A stretch of DNA of 64,000 nt from Avena insularis. Lineage: Eukaryota; Streptophyta; Magnoliopsida; Poales; Poaceae. Location of the stretch: the NCBI GenBank assembly GCA_023614405.1, contig CM042688.1:73580253-73644252 (forward strand), given 5' to 3'. Each line of letters opens with the position of its first letter. The first letter of the stretch is position 1. Both the position numbers and the translations under genes were made by a program. Below, one piece after another: positions 14,453 through 26,300 of the stretch. The notes beneath the pieces are model-generated. The model was given only the letters and a program-made list of their open reading frames with translations, was not told the origin of the DNA and did no database searches.

Positions 14453-14457
14453 CAACA
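14453..14457. repeat. Target-site duplication CAACA, left copy
   Basis: CAACA immediately precedes the LTR terminus TGTCACATCCC and is repeated immediately after the other terminus at 19301-19305. The uninterrupted satellite at 3411-3440 has a single copy of this target, which shows that the duplication came from the insertion. Confidence 0.95.
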
Positions 14458-16054
14458 TGTCACATCCCAAGATTTTCCAAATCTTGTAATGAGAAAAATA
14501 AATTAAACAAAATAATTTTTTTTGTGAAAATCAGGGTGAAAAGGAACTTTTGTTTCTAAAAGGAAAACTTTAGCCAAAGTTTGTTAAAGATGGGATTCTA
14601 AAGTTTGAATTCAACAAAAATCCAAATCAAGGGAAATGCATTCCTCAATGAATGTATCTGGAAATTTGAACATTTGGAAAGTAATCCAAAACCCTAAACC
14701 CTAATGGAAGGAAATTATTTTCCAAAGTTACCCCAAATCTATGGATTTGATCCATACCAAAGTTGATCAACAAATATTCTCAAAGGATCAAGAAAAGACC
14801 TTAGAGATTGGTTTCACTTAGTTTGGAACCATAGACAAAATCTTGTGAATAATATAAGATAAGGAAATTGAATTTCCAAAGCCAATAAAGCCCTTACCAA
14901 AAGCCATACCAATTGGAGATCAAAAAACAATCCTAAAGGGATTTATAAAGATAAACATTTATCAAAGGAAAATAAATTGTTTTGGAAATACTAATTTAGA
15001 TCTTTTAATAAAAGACTTTGGTTTCAAATGAAAAGATAAGCCAAATTAATTTTGGCCAAACTTTTGAAATAAAATATTTTGTTTTGATAAAGTGAGTAAA
15101 GGTTTATTAAATAAAATAAAGGATTTAAATATCCAATTTTATTTAAGTAAAAGCTTTTCCCATTTTAAATGAACACCAAGTATTTTATTACTACTTTGAA
15201 ATCTTTTATTAAAAGGTTTTGCTTTGATTAAAATGAGTAAAGGATTATTTAAATAAAATAATAAAGGATTTAAATATCCAATTTTATTTAAGTAAAGGCT
15301 TTCCCATTTTAATTAAAACACCAAAACTTATTTATTTATTTAAATAAGTTTCCAAGTATTCTTTTATTCTTCAAATTAAACCTTCTGGTTTGGTTTTGAA
15401 AATGATTGGATTTCAAATGGAAATTTTATTAAATAAATCAAAACCCTATTTTATTAAATAAAGATCCATTTTATTTAATTATTAAATGGATCCTAAAATA
15501 AATAAAAATATTAATTTATCTTGGATTTGGATTATGTTGTTTAACAGAACCAAATTTAAATGAAAAGTTTGTTGTTTGTTTGAATTGATTTGAACCTTGT
15601 TTGATTGCTTGAATATTTGTTTGAAATTCAAACAGAAAAGAATTAGAAAAGAAAAGATTTAGACAGAAAAAAAATAATAGAGGCCCAACAAAGAGCTTCA
15701 AGACCAGCCAGTCTTTTTCCCCGAAGAAACCTTTTTCACCCAGATTCCTACCAAGATAGTCAATGAAAACCAGGACCCACTCCTACTCCCTCACTACCGA
15801 CGAGATGACCCCACCTCTCTCTCCAAGCCCTCAACTGCTTTTCATCATGGATCGAACCCACGCAGCCAATGACTGGTGGACCTCCTCCTCTCTCCTTTTT
15901 CCACTGACCGTTGGACCCCACTGCTCCTGTTCTCCTTCCCCACCCGCGCGACCAGTTCTTCTCCTTGTTCTGCCGTTGATTCCTCCAGTTCAATTCACCT
16001 TAATGATGCGAGTAAAACCTGCAGTGATCACGCAGATGGTAATGCCTCCTCTCC

Positions 16055-16060
16055 TATAAA
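16055..16060 (+). promoter_or_regulatory. Putative LTR TATA box (TATAAA)
   Basis: TATAAA stands in CTCCTATAAATCCTC at the transition from AT-rich U3 to GC-rich leader. The other LTR (55017-58191) has CTATAAGAA in the equivalent place, which supports a promoter role. Confidence 0.6.
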
Positions 16061-16133
16061 TCCTCTCGACGCTGGCCGACACGCTTTAGATCGCCCCAAT
16101 TTCGAGCTCAAGCTCCATCGCTCCGACGATGTT

Positions 16134-16681
16134 CCGGTGACAATTCGACGAAAACCCCACCGCCTTGCCTCGCCGACCTAGCACCCTTACTCCACGATCC
16201 AGACGCATCTATCCATACCACCCATTCATCCGCTGGGCGCCCAGCAACGCCAGATCAAGCTCGAGCAACACCGCCGTCGCCCAACTCCGCGAACTCCACA
16301 GGTAGCTTCCAGCCGCCTCTACTTTTGATGATGCGCCTAAGACCAGTGACTTTTTCCGCAACTAACGCCATCGTTTCGTGACCTAGTTTCGACCAGAAGC
16401 GCCGCCCATTGTCGACAAGTGAGCGCCGCCGCTTCTTCTCCGGAAGTTTCCCGGTAAGCCTCGACCGCCTCGACCCTCTCGTTTCACGCACACGACTCCG
16501 CCTCGATCTTGCACATCTAACCGTATAGCCATTTCGCTTTGAGGTGATCCACGACTCTCTTCGACCGGATGAGCCAACCGCCGCCGTTCCCAACTCCGGC
16601 GAGCAATCGCGGCTGAACCAGAGCGCCTGCTGCAAGCCATCAAGACGCCGAGCTTCACCGCAACCTCCTGAGCTCGGTGAG
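16134..16681 (+). other. GC-rich LTR leader with splice-donor-like motifs
   Basis: CCGGTGAC at 16134, CCGGTAAG at 16451 and TCGGTGAG at about 16674 resemble 5' splice sites. The equivalent GC-rich segment of the minus-strand LTR has four CCGGTGAG/CCGGTAAG motifs. An antisense open frame (minus strand, 16255-16806) is Arg-rich and matches no family I know; I treat it as fortuitous. Confidence 0.4.
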
Positions 16682-17596
16682 CATGCCCTCTTTCTCTCGC
16701 TCTGTATCGCCGCACCTTCATCGACCGACGACTCAGCCGTTAGCCACCGCAGCGCCGCCATTGTTGGTTTGATTGTTAGCACTGCTCGATCTATATCCAG
16801 CGCCACGATTAGTTCACTTAGTCAAGAGGTATGACCTCTAGACCACTCGATCTAAATAGATCCAACGTTCCAGAGCCGATCCGCCGAACCGTATCGACCA
16901 AGAAGATCACGCCATGGCGGTGTTTGTTTAAAAACAGAATTAGAAAACAGAAACTTTAGCCATTTTCAAACCCATGTATCTTTTGATCCACATGTCCAAA
17001 TTTTACAAACTTTATGTCGTTGGAATCAGCAAGACAAGCTCTAGCCAACCCTGCCCTTAGTTTAGCAAATAGTATTTGTTAGCTTGTTTGATTTTGCAGA
17101 TTCTTTTGTACTTGTTAACATTAGAAAAATCATTTAAAATGATTTTAGGTGAAAACCTTTGCAAATTAGTTTGTTGTGACCTTACTAACCCTAGGAACCA
17201 ACCCATAGTTTGGAAAATGTTTTTGGAAAAGAATAGGATGGATTAATTAGTTTAGTCCATTTCTAGCTAACTAAAACTATTTGTTTTGTTTATGAAAATG
17301 CTTTCATAAAGAAAACTTTGGAGAAAATGTTTTGAACCAAACCCATGACCCAAAAACACCAAGTTTTGCAATAGCAACTCATTTGGTGAAACCTATAGGT
17401 TAATACCCTAGTAGAAATGTTTCTACACCCCATAGAATGACACTTTGTTTTGCAAATGGTTTTATAGTGAAACCTTTTTGCAAATGACTTAGCCACTTCA
17501 CAAAATGACCATTAGATGTACCCAAATGTCTATGACCCATTAGGAACCCCTTTTTCAAACAAATCAAAGCTTGGCATGCTTGCATGCATTACTTGA

Positions 17597-17746
17597 ACTT
17601 TGCCACTTTGGTAAATGACCAATTTGGATCTTACAAAGTTTAGGAATCTAATAGAAACCCTTTTGCAAATGACTTTGCCATTTTGGTAAATGACCAATTT
17701 GGAACCTACAAAGTTTAGAAGCCTAGTGAAGACCATCCCTACAATA
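17597..17746 (+). repeat. Two-copy direct repeat of 75 bp inside the solo LTR
   Basis: The segment starting ACTTTGCCACTTTGG at 17597 recurs, slightly diverged, at 17672. Both copies contain TAAATGACCAATTTGGA and ACAAAGTTTAG. A weaker third relative may lie just upstream (about 17485-17520). Confidence 0.7.
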
Positions 17747-19152
17747 GAACAAACCTTTGCATGCTTATGCATGACTTAGATCCCATTACTTTGTGTGTGA
17801 AAAATTGTTTGTTTGTTTGACTTTGTTATTTTATGTGTGTAGTTTTGCTTGATTGGTAGATTAAGTTTGTGCCTTGCTTGATTGAATTGTAGTGACTTGA
17901 AGAGTGTGAGTTTTGCAAGGACAAGGAGTAAGCCTATACCCTCTACCAAAAAGGCAAGTGATACTTCATACTATCCATCCCATTATTTTCAATATGCATT
18001 AGTGTTTTTGCTAAGTAAAACTTGCATGGTTTTTATTTTGCTAAGTATAGACCTTGCTATAGGAAAACTAGTAGAATGAATCCTTAGAAGGATTTACCTA
18101 AGTTAAGAATCCTATTACTATCAAGCTTAGCCTAGCTAATAGAAAACCTGGGTGGGATATATATTCATGCTATGAAAATTTCTCAGTCTATGGACTTGTG
18201 TTTTATTTAACAAAACAACTAAGTAATGAATCACCTGGGTGGAATGGAAGGAATGGTTTATGTTGAGTGGTTCACAAGGCCATGGACTTGGCTTGTGTAT
18301 CTCACTTGTGGATGGCCACCCAGAAACAAAGAGATTTGAGATGTCAAATGTTGAGAAGTTTCAAGTGCAACCACTTGGCAATATGGGCTCTGCCATGATC
18401 TTAGGATGCTGGAACTTAGTCACTTGGACAGTGGGTGGTAGTGTATGTTAGGTTGGAGCGCGTCCATTTGACTAAGGAAAGGCTACTGAAGGATCATGTC
18501 TTGGGAAACCAAGGCTTGTGGGGAAAGTGCACCACCTCTGCAGAGTGTAAAACCTAAGTACTTAGCCATGTCCCTAAAGGACAATTTGAGCATCAAGACA
18601 TGGAAGCAATCAAGAATCTCATCACTCCAATTTCCAAATAAAATTTGTGGGTGAACAAGGGTTGTGTGAAATTCTTCAATCTTTGATGGAGAGATGGCTT
18701 GGTACAAGGATCTCAAAATCTTAGATTGGGAAATTGTTTTTGCCAGGAAAATCTTCAATCTTTGATTGGAAGATGCCTTGAGAGGATCTTCAGTCTTGTT
18801 GATAGATGCCTTGGTGGTTTTTGTCAAAATAAAACTTAGTATTTTCAAAATGATAGGGAAAAATCTATTTTGAGCAATGCAAGCCTCAACTCCACTTAGC
18901 CAAAATGCATATAGATGATAGACTCCACTATACTACCAAAGTATCACTTGCCAATACAATTCAAATGTATTGACCCTTGTGGCTGTAACTTGTAATGTTG
19001 CAGGTTTGATTGATTTTAGTGAAGATTGATTGATTAGGATTACAAAGTCTACAACCAACATCTGCCTGTGGCACTTTGAAGATGAAGTACCCATGACTAT
19101 AGTTATTCCGCTGCAACGTAATGTAATAGCCAAATGAGCTATGTTTGATGTA

Positions 19153-19158
19153 ATAAAA
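19153..19158 (+). other. Putative polyadenylation signal AATAAA
   Basis: AATAAA lies about 145 bp before the LTR end in an AT-rich stretch. It would be the natural signal for LTR transcripts, but the motif is short and untested. Confidence 0.35.
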
Positions 19159-19300
19159 TTATGTTATTCCTGGTTATAAAATTGTATTATGACCCTTGTT
19201 TCTTGATATTACATCTGAACTGTGGATGCTAGCTATTGATCCAGGGACTAGCATTGTAAACACAGGGGACTCAATCTTATTAAAGGTTGGGGACGCTACA

Positions 19301-19305
19301 CAACA
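19301..19305. repeat. Target-site duplication CAACA, right copy
   Basis: It directly follows the LTR terminus GACGCTACA and is identical to 14453-14457. The satellite resumes at once with CATGGATTGACC, exactly as in the uninterrupted copy near 3430. Confidence 0.95.
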
Positions 19306-21339
19306 CATGGATTGACCAGTGGTCATTGCATGTGTGTTCTTTCCACAAACCACACATGGATCCCCCTGAGTCATTGCATGTGTGTTCTTTTCACAAACCA
19401 CATTCGGATCAACCAGTGTCATTGCATGTGTGTTCTTTCCACAAACCACATATGGATCCACTAGAGTCATTGCATGTGTGTTCTTTTCACAAACCACATA
19501 TGGACCCACTAGAGTCATTGCATGTGTGTTCTTATACTAAAACAAACACTAGATTCATTGCATGTGTGTTCTTATACTAAAACCAACACTAGATTCATTG
19601 CATGTGTGTTCTTTTCACAAACCACATATGGATCCACCACTGCCATCGCATGTGTGTTCTTTCCACAAACCACACATGGATCGACCAGTGGTCATTACAT
19701 GTGTGTTCTTTCCACAAACGAAACATGGATCCACCAGTGTTCATTGCATGTGTGTTCTTTCCACAAACCACACATGGATCCCCCTGAGTCATTGCATGTG
19801 TGTTCTTTTCACAAACCACATATGGATCAACCAGTGTCATTGCATGTGTGTTCTTTCCACAAACCACATATGGATCCACTAGAGTCATTGCATGTCTGTT
19901 CTTTTCAGAAACCACATATGGACCCACTAGAGTCATTGCATGTGTGTTCTTATACTAAACCACCACTAGAGTCATTGCATGTGTGTTCTTTTCACAAACC
20001 ATATATGGATCCACCAGTGTCATTGCATGTGTGTTCTTTCCACAAACCACATATGGATCAACCAGTGGTCATTGCATGTGTGTTCTTTTCCACAAACAAC
20101 ATATGGATCCATTAGAGTCATTGCATGTGTGTTCTTTTCACAAACCACATATGGACCCACTAGAGTCATTGCATGTGTGTTCTTATATTAAAACAAGCAC
20201 TAGAGTCATTGCATGTGTGTTCTTTTCCCAAACCACATATGGATCCACCAATGTTATTGCATGTGTATTCTTTCCACAAACCACACATGGATCGACCAGT
20301 GGTCATTGCATGTGTGTTCTTTCCACAAACCACACATGGATCCTCCCGAGTCATTGCATGTGTGTTCTTTCCACAAACCACATATGGATCAACCAGTGTC
20401 ATTGCATGTATGTTCTTATAACAAAACCAGCACTAGAGTCATTGCATGTGTGTTCTTATACTAAAACCAGCACTAGAGTTATTGCATGTGTGTTCTTTCC
20501 ACAAACCACACATGGATCAACCAGTGTCATTGCATGTGTGTACTTTCCACAAACCACATATGGATCAACCAGTGGTCATTGCATGTGTGTTCTTTTCCAC
20601 AAACCACATATGGATCCACTAGAGTCATTGCATCTGTATTCTTTTCACAAACCACATATGGACCCACTAGAGTCATTGCATGTGTGTTCTTATACTAAAA
20701 CCAACACTAGAGTCATTGCATGTGTGTTCTTATAATAAAACTAGCACTAGAGTAATTCCATGTGTGTTCTTTCCACAAACCACACATGGATTGACCAGTG
20801 GTCATTGCATGTGTGTTCTTTCCACAAACCACACATGGATCCCCCTGAGTCATTGCATGTGTGTTCTTTTCACAAACCACATATGGATCCACCAGTGTCA
20901 TTGCATGTGTGTTCTTTCCACAAACCACATATGGATCCACTAGAGTCATTGCATGTGTGTTCTTTTCACAAACCACATATGGACCCACTAGAGTCATTGC
21001 ATGTGTGTTCTTATACTAAAACCAACACTAGAGTCAGTGCATGTGTGTTCTTTTCACAAACCACATATGGATCCACCAGTGTCATTGCATGTGTGTTCTT
21101 TCCACAAACCACACATGGATCAACCAGTGGTCATTGCATGTGTGTTCTTTCCACAAACCACACATGGACCCACCTGAGTCATTGCATGTGTGTTCTTTCC
21201 ACAAACCACATATGGATCAACCAGTGGTCATTGCATGTGTGTTCTTTTCCAAAAACCACATATGGATCCACTAGAGTCATTGCATGTGTGTTCTTTTCAC
21301 AAACCACATATGGACCCACTAGAGTCATTGCATGTGTGT

Positions 21340-23350
21340 TCTTATACTAAAACTAGCACTAGAGTCATTGCATTTGTGTTCTTTTCACAAACCACATATG
21401 GATCCACTAGTGTCATTGCATGTGTGTTCTTTCCACAAACCACACGTGGATCGACCAGTGGTCATTGCATGTGTGTTCTTTCCACAAACCACACATGGAT
21501 CCCCCTGAGTCATTGCATGTGTGTTCTTTCCACAAACCACATATGGATCAACCAGTGTCATTGCATGTGTGTTCTTATACCGAAACCAGCACTAGAGTCA
21601 TTGCATGTGTGTTCTTATACTAAAACCAGCACTAGAGTCATTGCATGTGTGTTCTTATACTAAAACCAGCAGTAGAGTCATTGCATGTGTGTTCTTTCCA
21701 CAAACCACACATGGATCAACCAGTGGCATTGCATGTATATTCTTTCCACGAACCACATATGGATCAACCAGTGGTTATTGCATGTGTGTTCTTTTCCACA
21801 AACCACATATGGATGCACTAGAGTCATTGCATGTGTATTCTTTTCACAAACCACATATGGACCCAGTAGAGTCATTGCATGTGTGTTCTTATACTAAAAC
21901 CAGCACCAGAGTCATTGAATGTGTGTTCAATACTAAAACTAGCACTAGAGTAATTGCATGTGTGTTCTTTCCAGAAACCACACATGGATCCACTAGTGGC
22001 ACTGCATGTGTGTTATTTCCACAAACCACACATGGATTAACCAGTGGTTATTGCATGTGTGTTCTTTCCACAAACCACACATGGATCCCCCTGAGTCATT
22101 GCATGTGTGTTCTTTTCACAAACCACATATGGATCAACCAGTGTCATTGCATGTGTGTTCTTTCCACAAACCACATATGGATCCACTAGAGTCATTGCAT
22201 GTGTGTTCTTTCCACAAACCACATATGGACCCACTAGAGTCATTGCATGTGTGTTCTTATACTAAAATCAACACTAGAGTCATTGCATGTGTGTTCTTTT
22301 CACAAACCACATATGGATCCACCACTGCCATCGCATGTGTGTTCTTTCCACAAACCACACATGGATCGACCAGTGGTCATTACATGTGTGTTCTTTGCAC
22401 AAACCACACATGGATCCACTAGTGGTCATTGCATGTGTGTTCTTTCCACAAACCACACATGGATCCGCCTGAGTCATTGCATGTGTGTTCCTTTCACAAA
22501 CCACATATGGATCAACCAGTGTCATTGCATGTGTGTTCTTTCCACAAACCACATATGGATCCACTAGAGTCATTGCATTTCTGTTCTTTTCACAAACCAC
22601 ATATGGACCCACTAGAGTCATTGCATGTGTGTTCTTATACTAAACCAGCACTAGAGTCATTCCATGTGTGTTCTTTTCACAAACCACATATGGATCCACC
22701 AGTGTCATTGCATGTGTGTTCTTTCCACAAACCACACATGGATCCCCCTGAGTCATTGCATGTGTGTTCTTTTCACAAACCACATATGGATCAACCAGTG
22801 TCATTGCATGTGTGTTCTTTCCACAAACCACATATGGATCCACTAGAGTCATTGCATGTGTGTTCTTTTCACAAACCACATATGGACCCACTAGAGTCAT
22901 TGCATGTGTGTTCTTATACTAAAACCAACACTAGAGTCATTGCATGTGTGTTCTTTTCACAAAGCACATATGGATCCACTAGTGGCATTGCATGTGTGTT
23001 ATTTCCACAAACCACACATGGATCAACCAGTGGTCATTGCATGTGTGTTCTTTCCACAAACCACACATGGATCAACCAGTGTCATTGCATGTGTGTTCTT
23101 TCCACAAACCACACATGGATCGACCAGTGGTCATTACATGTGTGTTCTTTCCACAAACCACACATGGATTCACTAGTGGTCCTTGCATGTGTGTTCTTTC
23201 CACAAACCACACATGGATCCCCCTGAGTCATTGCATGTGTGTTCTTTTCACAAACCACATATGGATCAACCAGTGTCATTGCATGTGTGTTCTTTCCACA
23301 AACCACATATGGATCCACTAGAGTCATTGCATGTCTGTTCTTTTCACAAA
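21340..23350 (+). repeat. Distant copy of the 9390-11400 satellite segment
   Basis: Landmarks at 9470, 9655, 10337, 10479, 11132 and 11233 reappear at 21420, 21605, 22287, 22429, 23082 and 23183, a constant offset of 11950. That constancy over about 2 kb shows block duplication rather than independent unit drift. Confidence 0.8.
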
Positions 23351-23379
23351 CCACATATGGACCCACTAGAGTTATTGCA

Positions 23380-26300
23380 TGTGTGTTCTTATACTAAAAC
23401 CAGCACTAGAGTCATTGCATGTGTGTTCTTTCCACAAACCACACATGGATCAACCAGTGTCATTGCATGTGTGTTCTTTCCACAAACCACATATGGATCA
23501 ACCAGTGTCATTGCATGTGTGTTCTTTCCACAAACCACATATGGATCCACTAGAGTCATTGCATGTGTGTTCTTTTCAGAAACCACATATGGACCCACTA
23601 GAGTCATTGCATGTGTGTTCTTATACTAAAAACAGCACTAGAGTCATTGCATGTGTGTTCTTTTCATAAACTGCATATGGATCCACTAGTGTCATTGCAT
23701 GTGTGTTCTTTCCACAAACCACACATGGATCGACCAGTGGTCATTGGATGTGTGTTCTTTCCATAAACCACACATGGATCCCCCTGAGTCATTGCATGTG
23801 TGTTCTTATACTAAAACCAGCACTAGAGTCATTGCATGTGTGTTCTTTCCACAAACCACACATGGATCAACCAGTGTCATTGCATGTCTGTTCTTTCCAC
23901 GAACCACATATGGATCAACCAGTGGTCATTGCATGTGTGTTCTTTACCACAAACCACATATGGATCCACTAGAGTCATTGCATGTGTATTCTTTTCACAA
24001 ACCACATATGGACCCACTAGAGTCATTGCATGTGTGTTCTTATACTAAAACCAGCACCAGAATCATTGAATGTCTGTTCAATAATAAAACTAGCACTGGA
24101 GTAATTACATGTGTGTTCTTTCTAGAAACCAAACATGGATCCACTAGTGGCATTGCATGTGTGTTCTTTCAACAAACAACACATGGATTGACCAGTGGTC
24201 ATTGCATGTGTGTTCTTTCCACAAACCACACATGGATCCCCCTGAGTCATTGCATGTGTGTTCTTTTCACAAACCACATACGGATCAACCAGTGTCATTG
24301 CATGTGTGTTCTTTCCACAAACCACATATGGACCCACTAGAGTCATTGCATGTGTGTTCTTTTCACAAACCACATATGGACCCACTAGAGTCATTGCATG
24401 TGTGTTCTTATACTAAAACCAACACTAGAGTCATTGCATGTGTGTTCTTTTCACAAACCACATATGGATCCACCACTGCCATCGCATGTGTGTTCTTTCC
24501 ACAAACCACACATGGATCGACCAGTGGTCATTACATGTGTGTTCTTTCCACAAACGAAACAAGGATCCACCAGTGTTCATTGCATGTGTGTTCTTTCCAC
24601 AAACCACACATGGATCCCCCTGAGTCATTGCATGTGTGTTCTTTTCACAAACCACATATGGATCAACCAGTGTCATTGCATGTGTGTTCTTTCCACAAAC
24701 CACATATGGATCCACTAGAGTCATTGCATGTCTGTTCTTTTCAGAAACCACATATGGACCCACTAGAGTCATTGCATGTGTGTTCTTATACTAAACCAGC
24801 ACTAGAGTCATTGCATGTGTGTTCTTTTCACAAACCTTATATGGATCCACCAGTGTCATTGCATGTGTGTTCTTTCCACAAACCACATATGGATCAACCA
24901 GTGGTCATTGCATGTGTGTTCTTTTCCACAAACAACATATGGATCCACTAGAGTCATTGCATGTGTGTTCTTTTCACAAACCACATATTGACCCACTAGA
25001 GTCATTGCATGTGTGTTCTTATACTAAAACAAGCACTAGAGTCATTGCATGTGTGTTCTTTTCCCAAACCACATATGGATCCACCATTGTCATTGCATGT
25101 GTATTCTTTCCACAAACCACACATGGATCGACCAGTGGTCATTGCATGTGTGTTCTTTCCACAAACCACACATGGATCCCCCTGAGTCATTGCATGTGTG
25201 TTCTTTCCACAAACCACATATGGATCAACCAGTGTCATTGCATGTGTGTTCTTATACTAAAACCAGCACTAGAGTCATTGCATGTGTGTTCTTTCCACAA
25301 ACCACACATGGATCAACCAGTGTCATTGCATGTGTGTTCTTTCCACAAACCACATATGGATCAACCAGTGGTCATTGCATGTGTGCTCTTTCCACAAACC
25401 ATACATTGATCGACCAGTGGTCATTGCATGTGTGTTCTTTCCACAAACCACATATGGATCCACTAGAGTCATTGCATGTGTGTTCTTTTCACAAACCACA
25501 TATGGATCCCCCTGAGTAATTGCATGTGTGTTCTTATACTAAAATCAGCACTAGAGTCATTGCATGTGTGTTCTTTCCACAAACCACACATGGATCAACC
25601 AGTGTCATTGCATGTCTGTTCTTTCCACGAACCACATATGGATCAACCAGTGGTCATTGCATGTGTGTTCTTTACCACAAACCACATATGGATCCACTAG
25701 AGTCATTGCATGTGTATTCTTTTCACAAACCACATATGGACCCACTAGAGTCATTGCATGTGTGTTCTTATACTAAAACCAGCACCAGAATCATTGAATG
25801 TGTGTTCAATAATAAAACTAGCACTGGAGTAATTGCATGTGTGTTCTTTCTAGAAACCAAACATGGATCCACTAGTGGCATTGCATGTGTGTTCTTTCAA
25901 CAAACAACACATGGATTGACCAGTGGTCATTGCATGTGTGTTCTTTCCACAAACCACACATGGATCCCCCTGAGTCATTGCATGTGTGTTCTTTTCACAA
26001 ACCACATACGGATCAACCAGTGTCATTGCATGTGTGTTCTTTCCACAAACCACATATGGATCCACTAGAGTCATTGCATGTGTGTTCTTTTCACAAACCA
26101 CATATGGATCAACCAGTGTCATTGCATGTGTGTTCTTTCCACAAACCACATATGGATCCACTAGAGTCATTGCATGTCTGTTCTTTTCACAAACCACATA
26201 TGGACCCACTAGAGTTATTGCATGTGTGTTCTTATACTAAAACCAGCACTAGAGTCATTGCATGTGTGTTCTTTCCACAAACCACACATGGATCAACCAG

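Larger units (their letters stand above)
1185..14457 (+). repeat. Satellite array, block 1 (48/49-bp and 40-bp units)
   Basis: This is an uninterrupted head-to-tail tandem array. The common unit is 48 or 49 bp: a near-constant part (GTCATTGCATGTGTGTTCTT), then YCCACAAACCACAYATGGAT, then a variable tail such as CAACCAGT, CCACTAGA, CCCCCTGA or CCACCAGT. The 40-bp unit keeps the constant part but continues with ATACTAAAACCAGCACTAGA. All units seen lie in the same orientation. CpG is nearly absent while TG and CA are abundant. Both ends abut LTRs, so the true array ends are not visible. Open frames here reflect the 16-codon period and are not genes. I do not recognise the family. Confidence 0.97.
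14458..19300 (+). mobile_element. Complete solo LTR, 4843 bp, inserted in the satellite
   Basis: It starts TGTCACATCCC and ends GGGGACGCTACA (TG...CA), with CAACA on both flanks. There is no primer-binding site, polypurine tract or gag-pol inside, so it is a solo LTR left by LTR-LTR recombination. Layout: an AT-rich U3 of about 1.6 kb (14458-16054), a TATA box at 16055, a GC-rich leader (about 15760-16900), then a long R/U5 to 19300. The part from about 17880 to 19300 is clearly homologous to the minus-strand LTR at 55017-56300 (compare 18450-18620 with 55620-55770). The first 1.2 kb matches 1-1184. Large LTRs of 4-5 kb are known in barley relatives (Sukkula-type LARDs); I do not claim this is that family. 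Short open frames in the GC-rich part have no recognisable product. Confidence 0.92.

Noticed and set aside
1185..14457. CRISPR-like array
   Set aside because: Repeats and the intervening parts are both conserved, the context is a plant retrotransposon region, and no cas genes are present.
15763..16181. Short plus-strand open frames rich in Pro, Ser and Thr
   Set aside because: They are within the LTR promoter/leader, overlap each other in different frames and have no domain.
16255..16806. Arg-rich minus-strand open frame of 183 codons as a host gene
   Set aside because: It lies inside the solo LTR's GC-rich leader, antisense, with no recognisable domain. The TG...CA borders and target duplication explain the whole segment.
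18239..18848. Small open frames in the AT-rich part of the solo LTR
   Set aside because: The same region in the other LTR (55580-55990) does not keep these frames, so they are chance.
14458..19300. Full-length retrotransposon rather than solo LTR
   Set aside because: No repeated terminal segment, primer-binding site, polypurine tract or pol remnants inside. The whole segment has the layout of one LTR.
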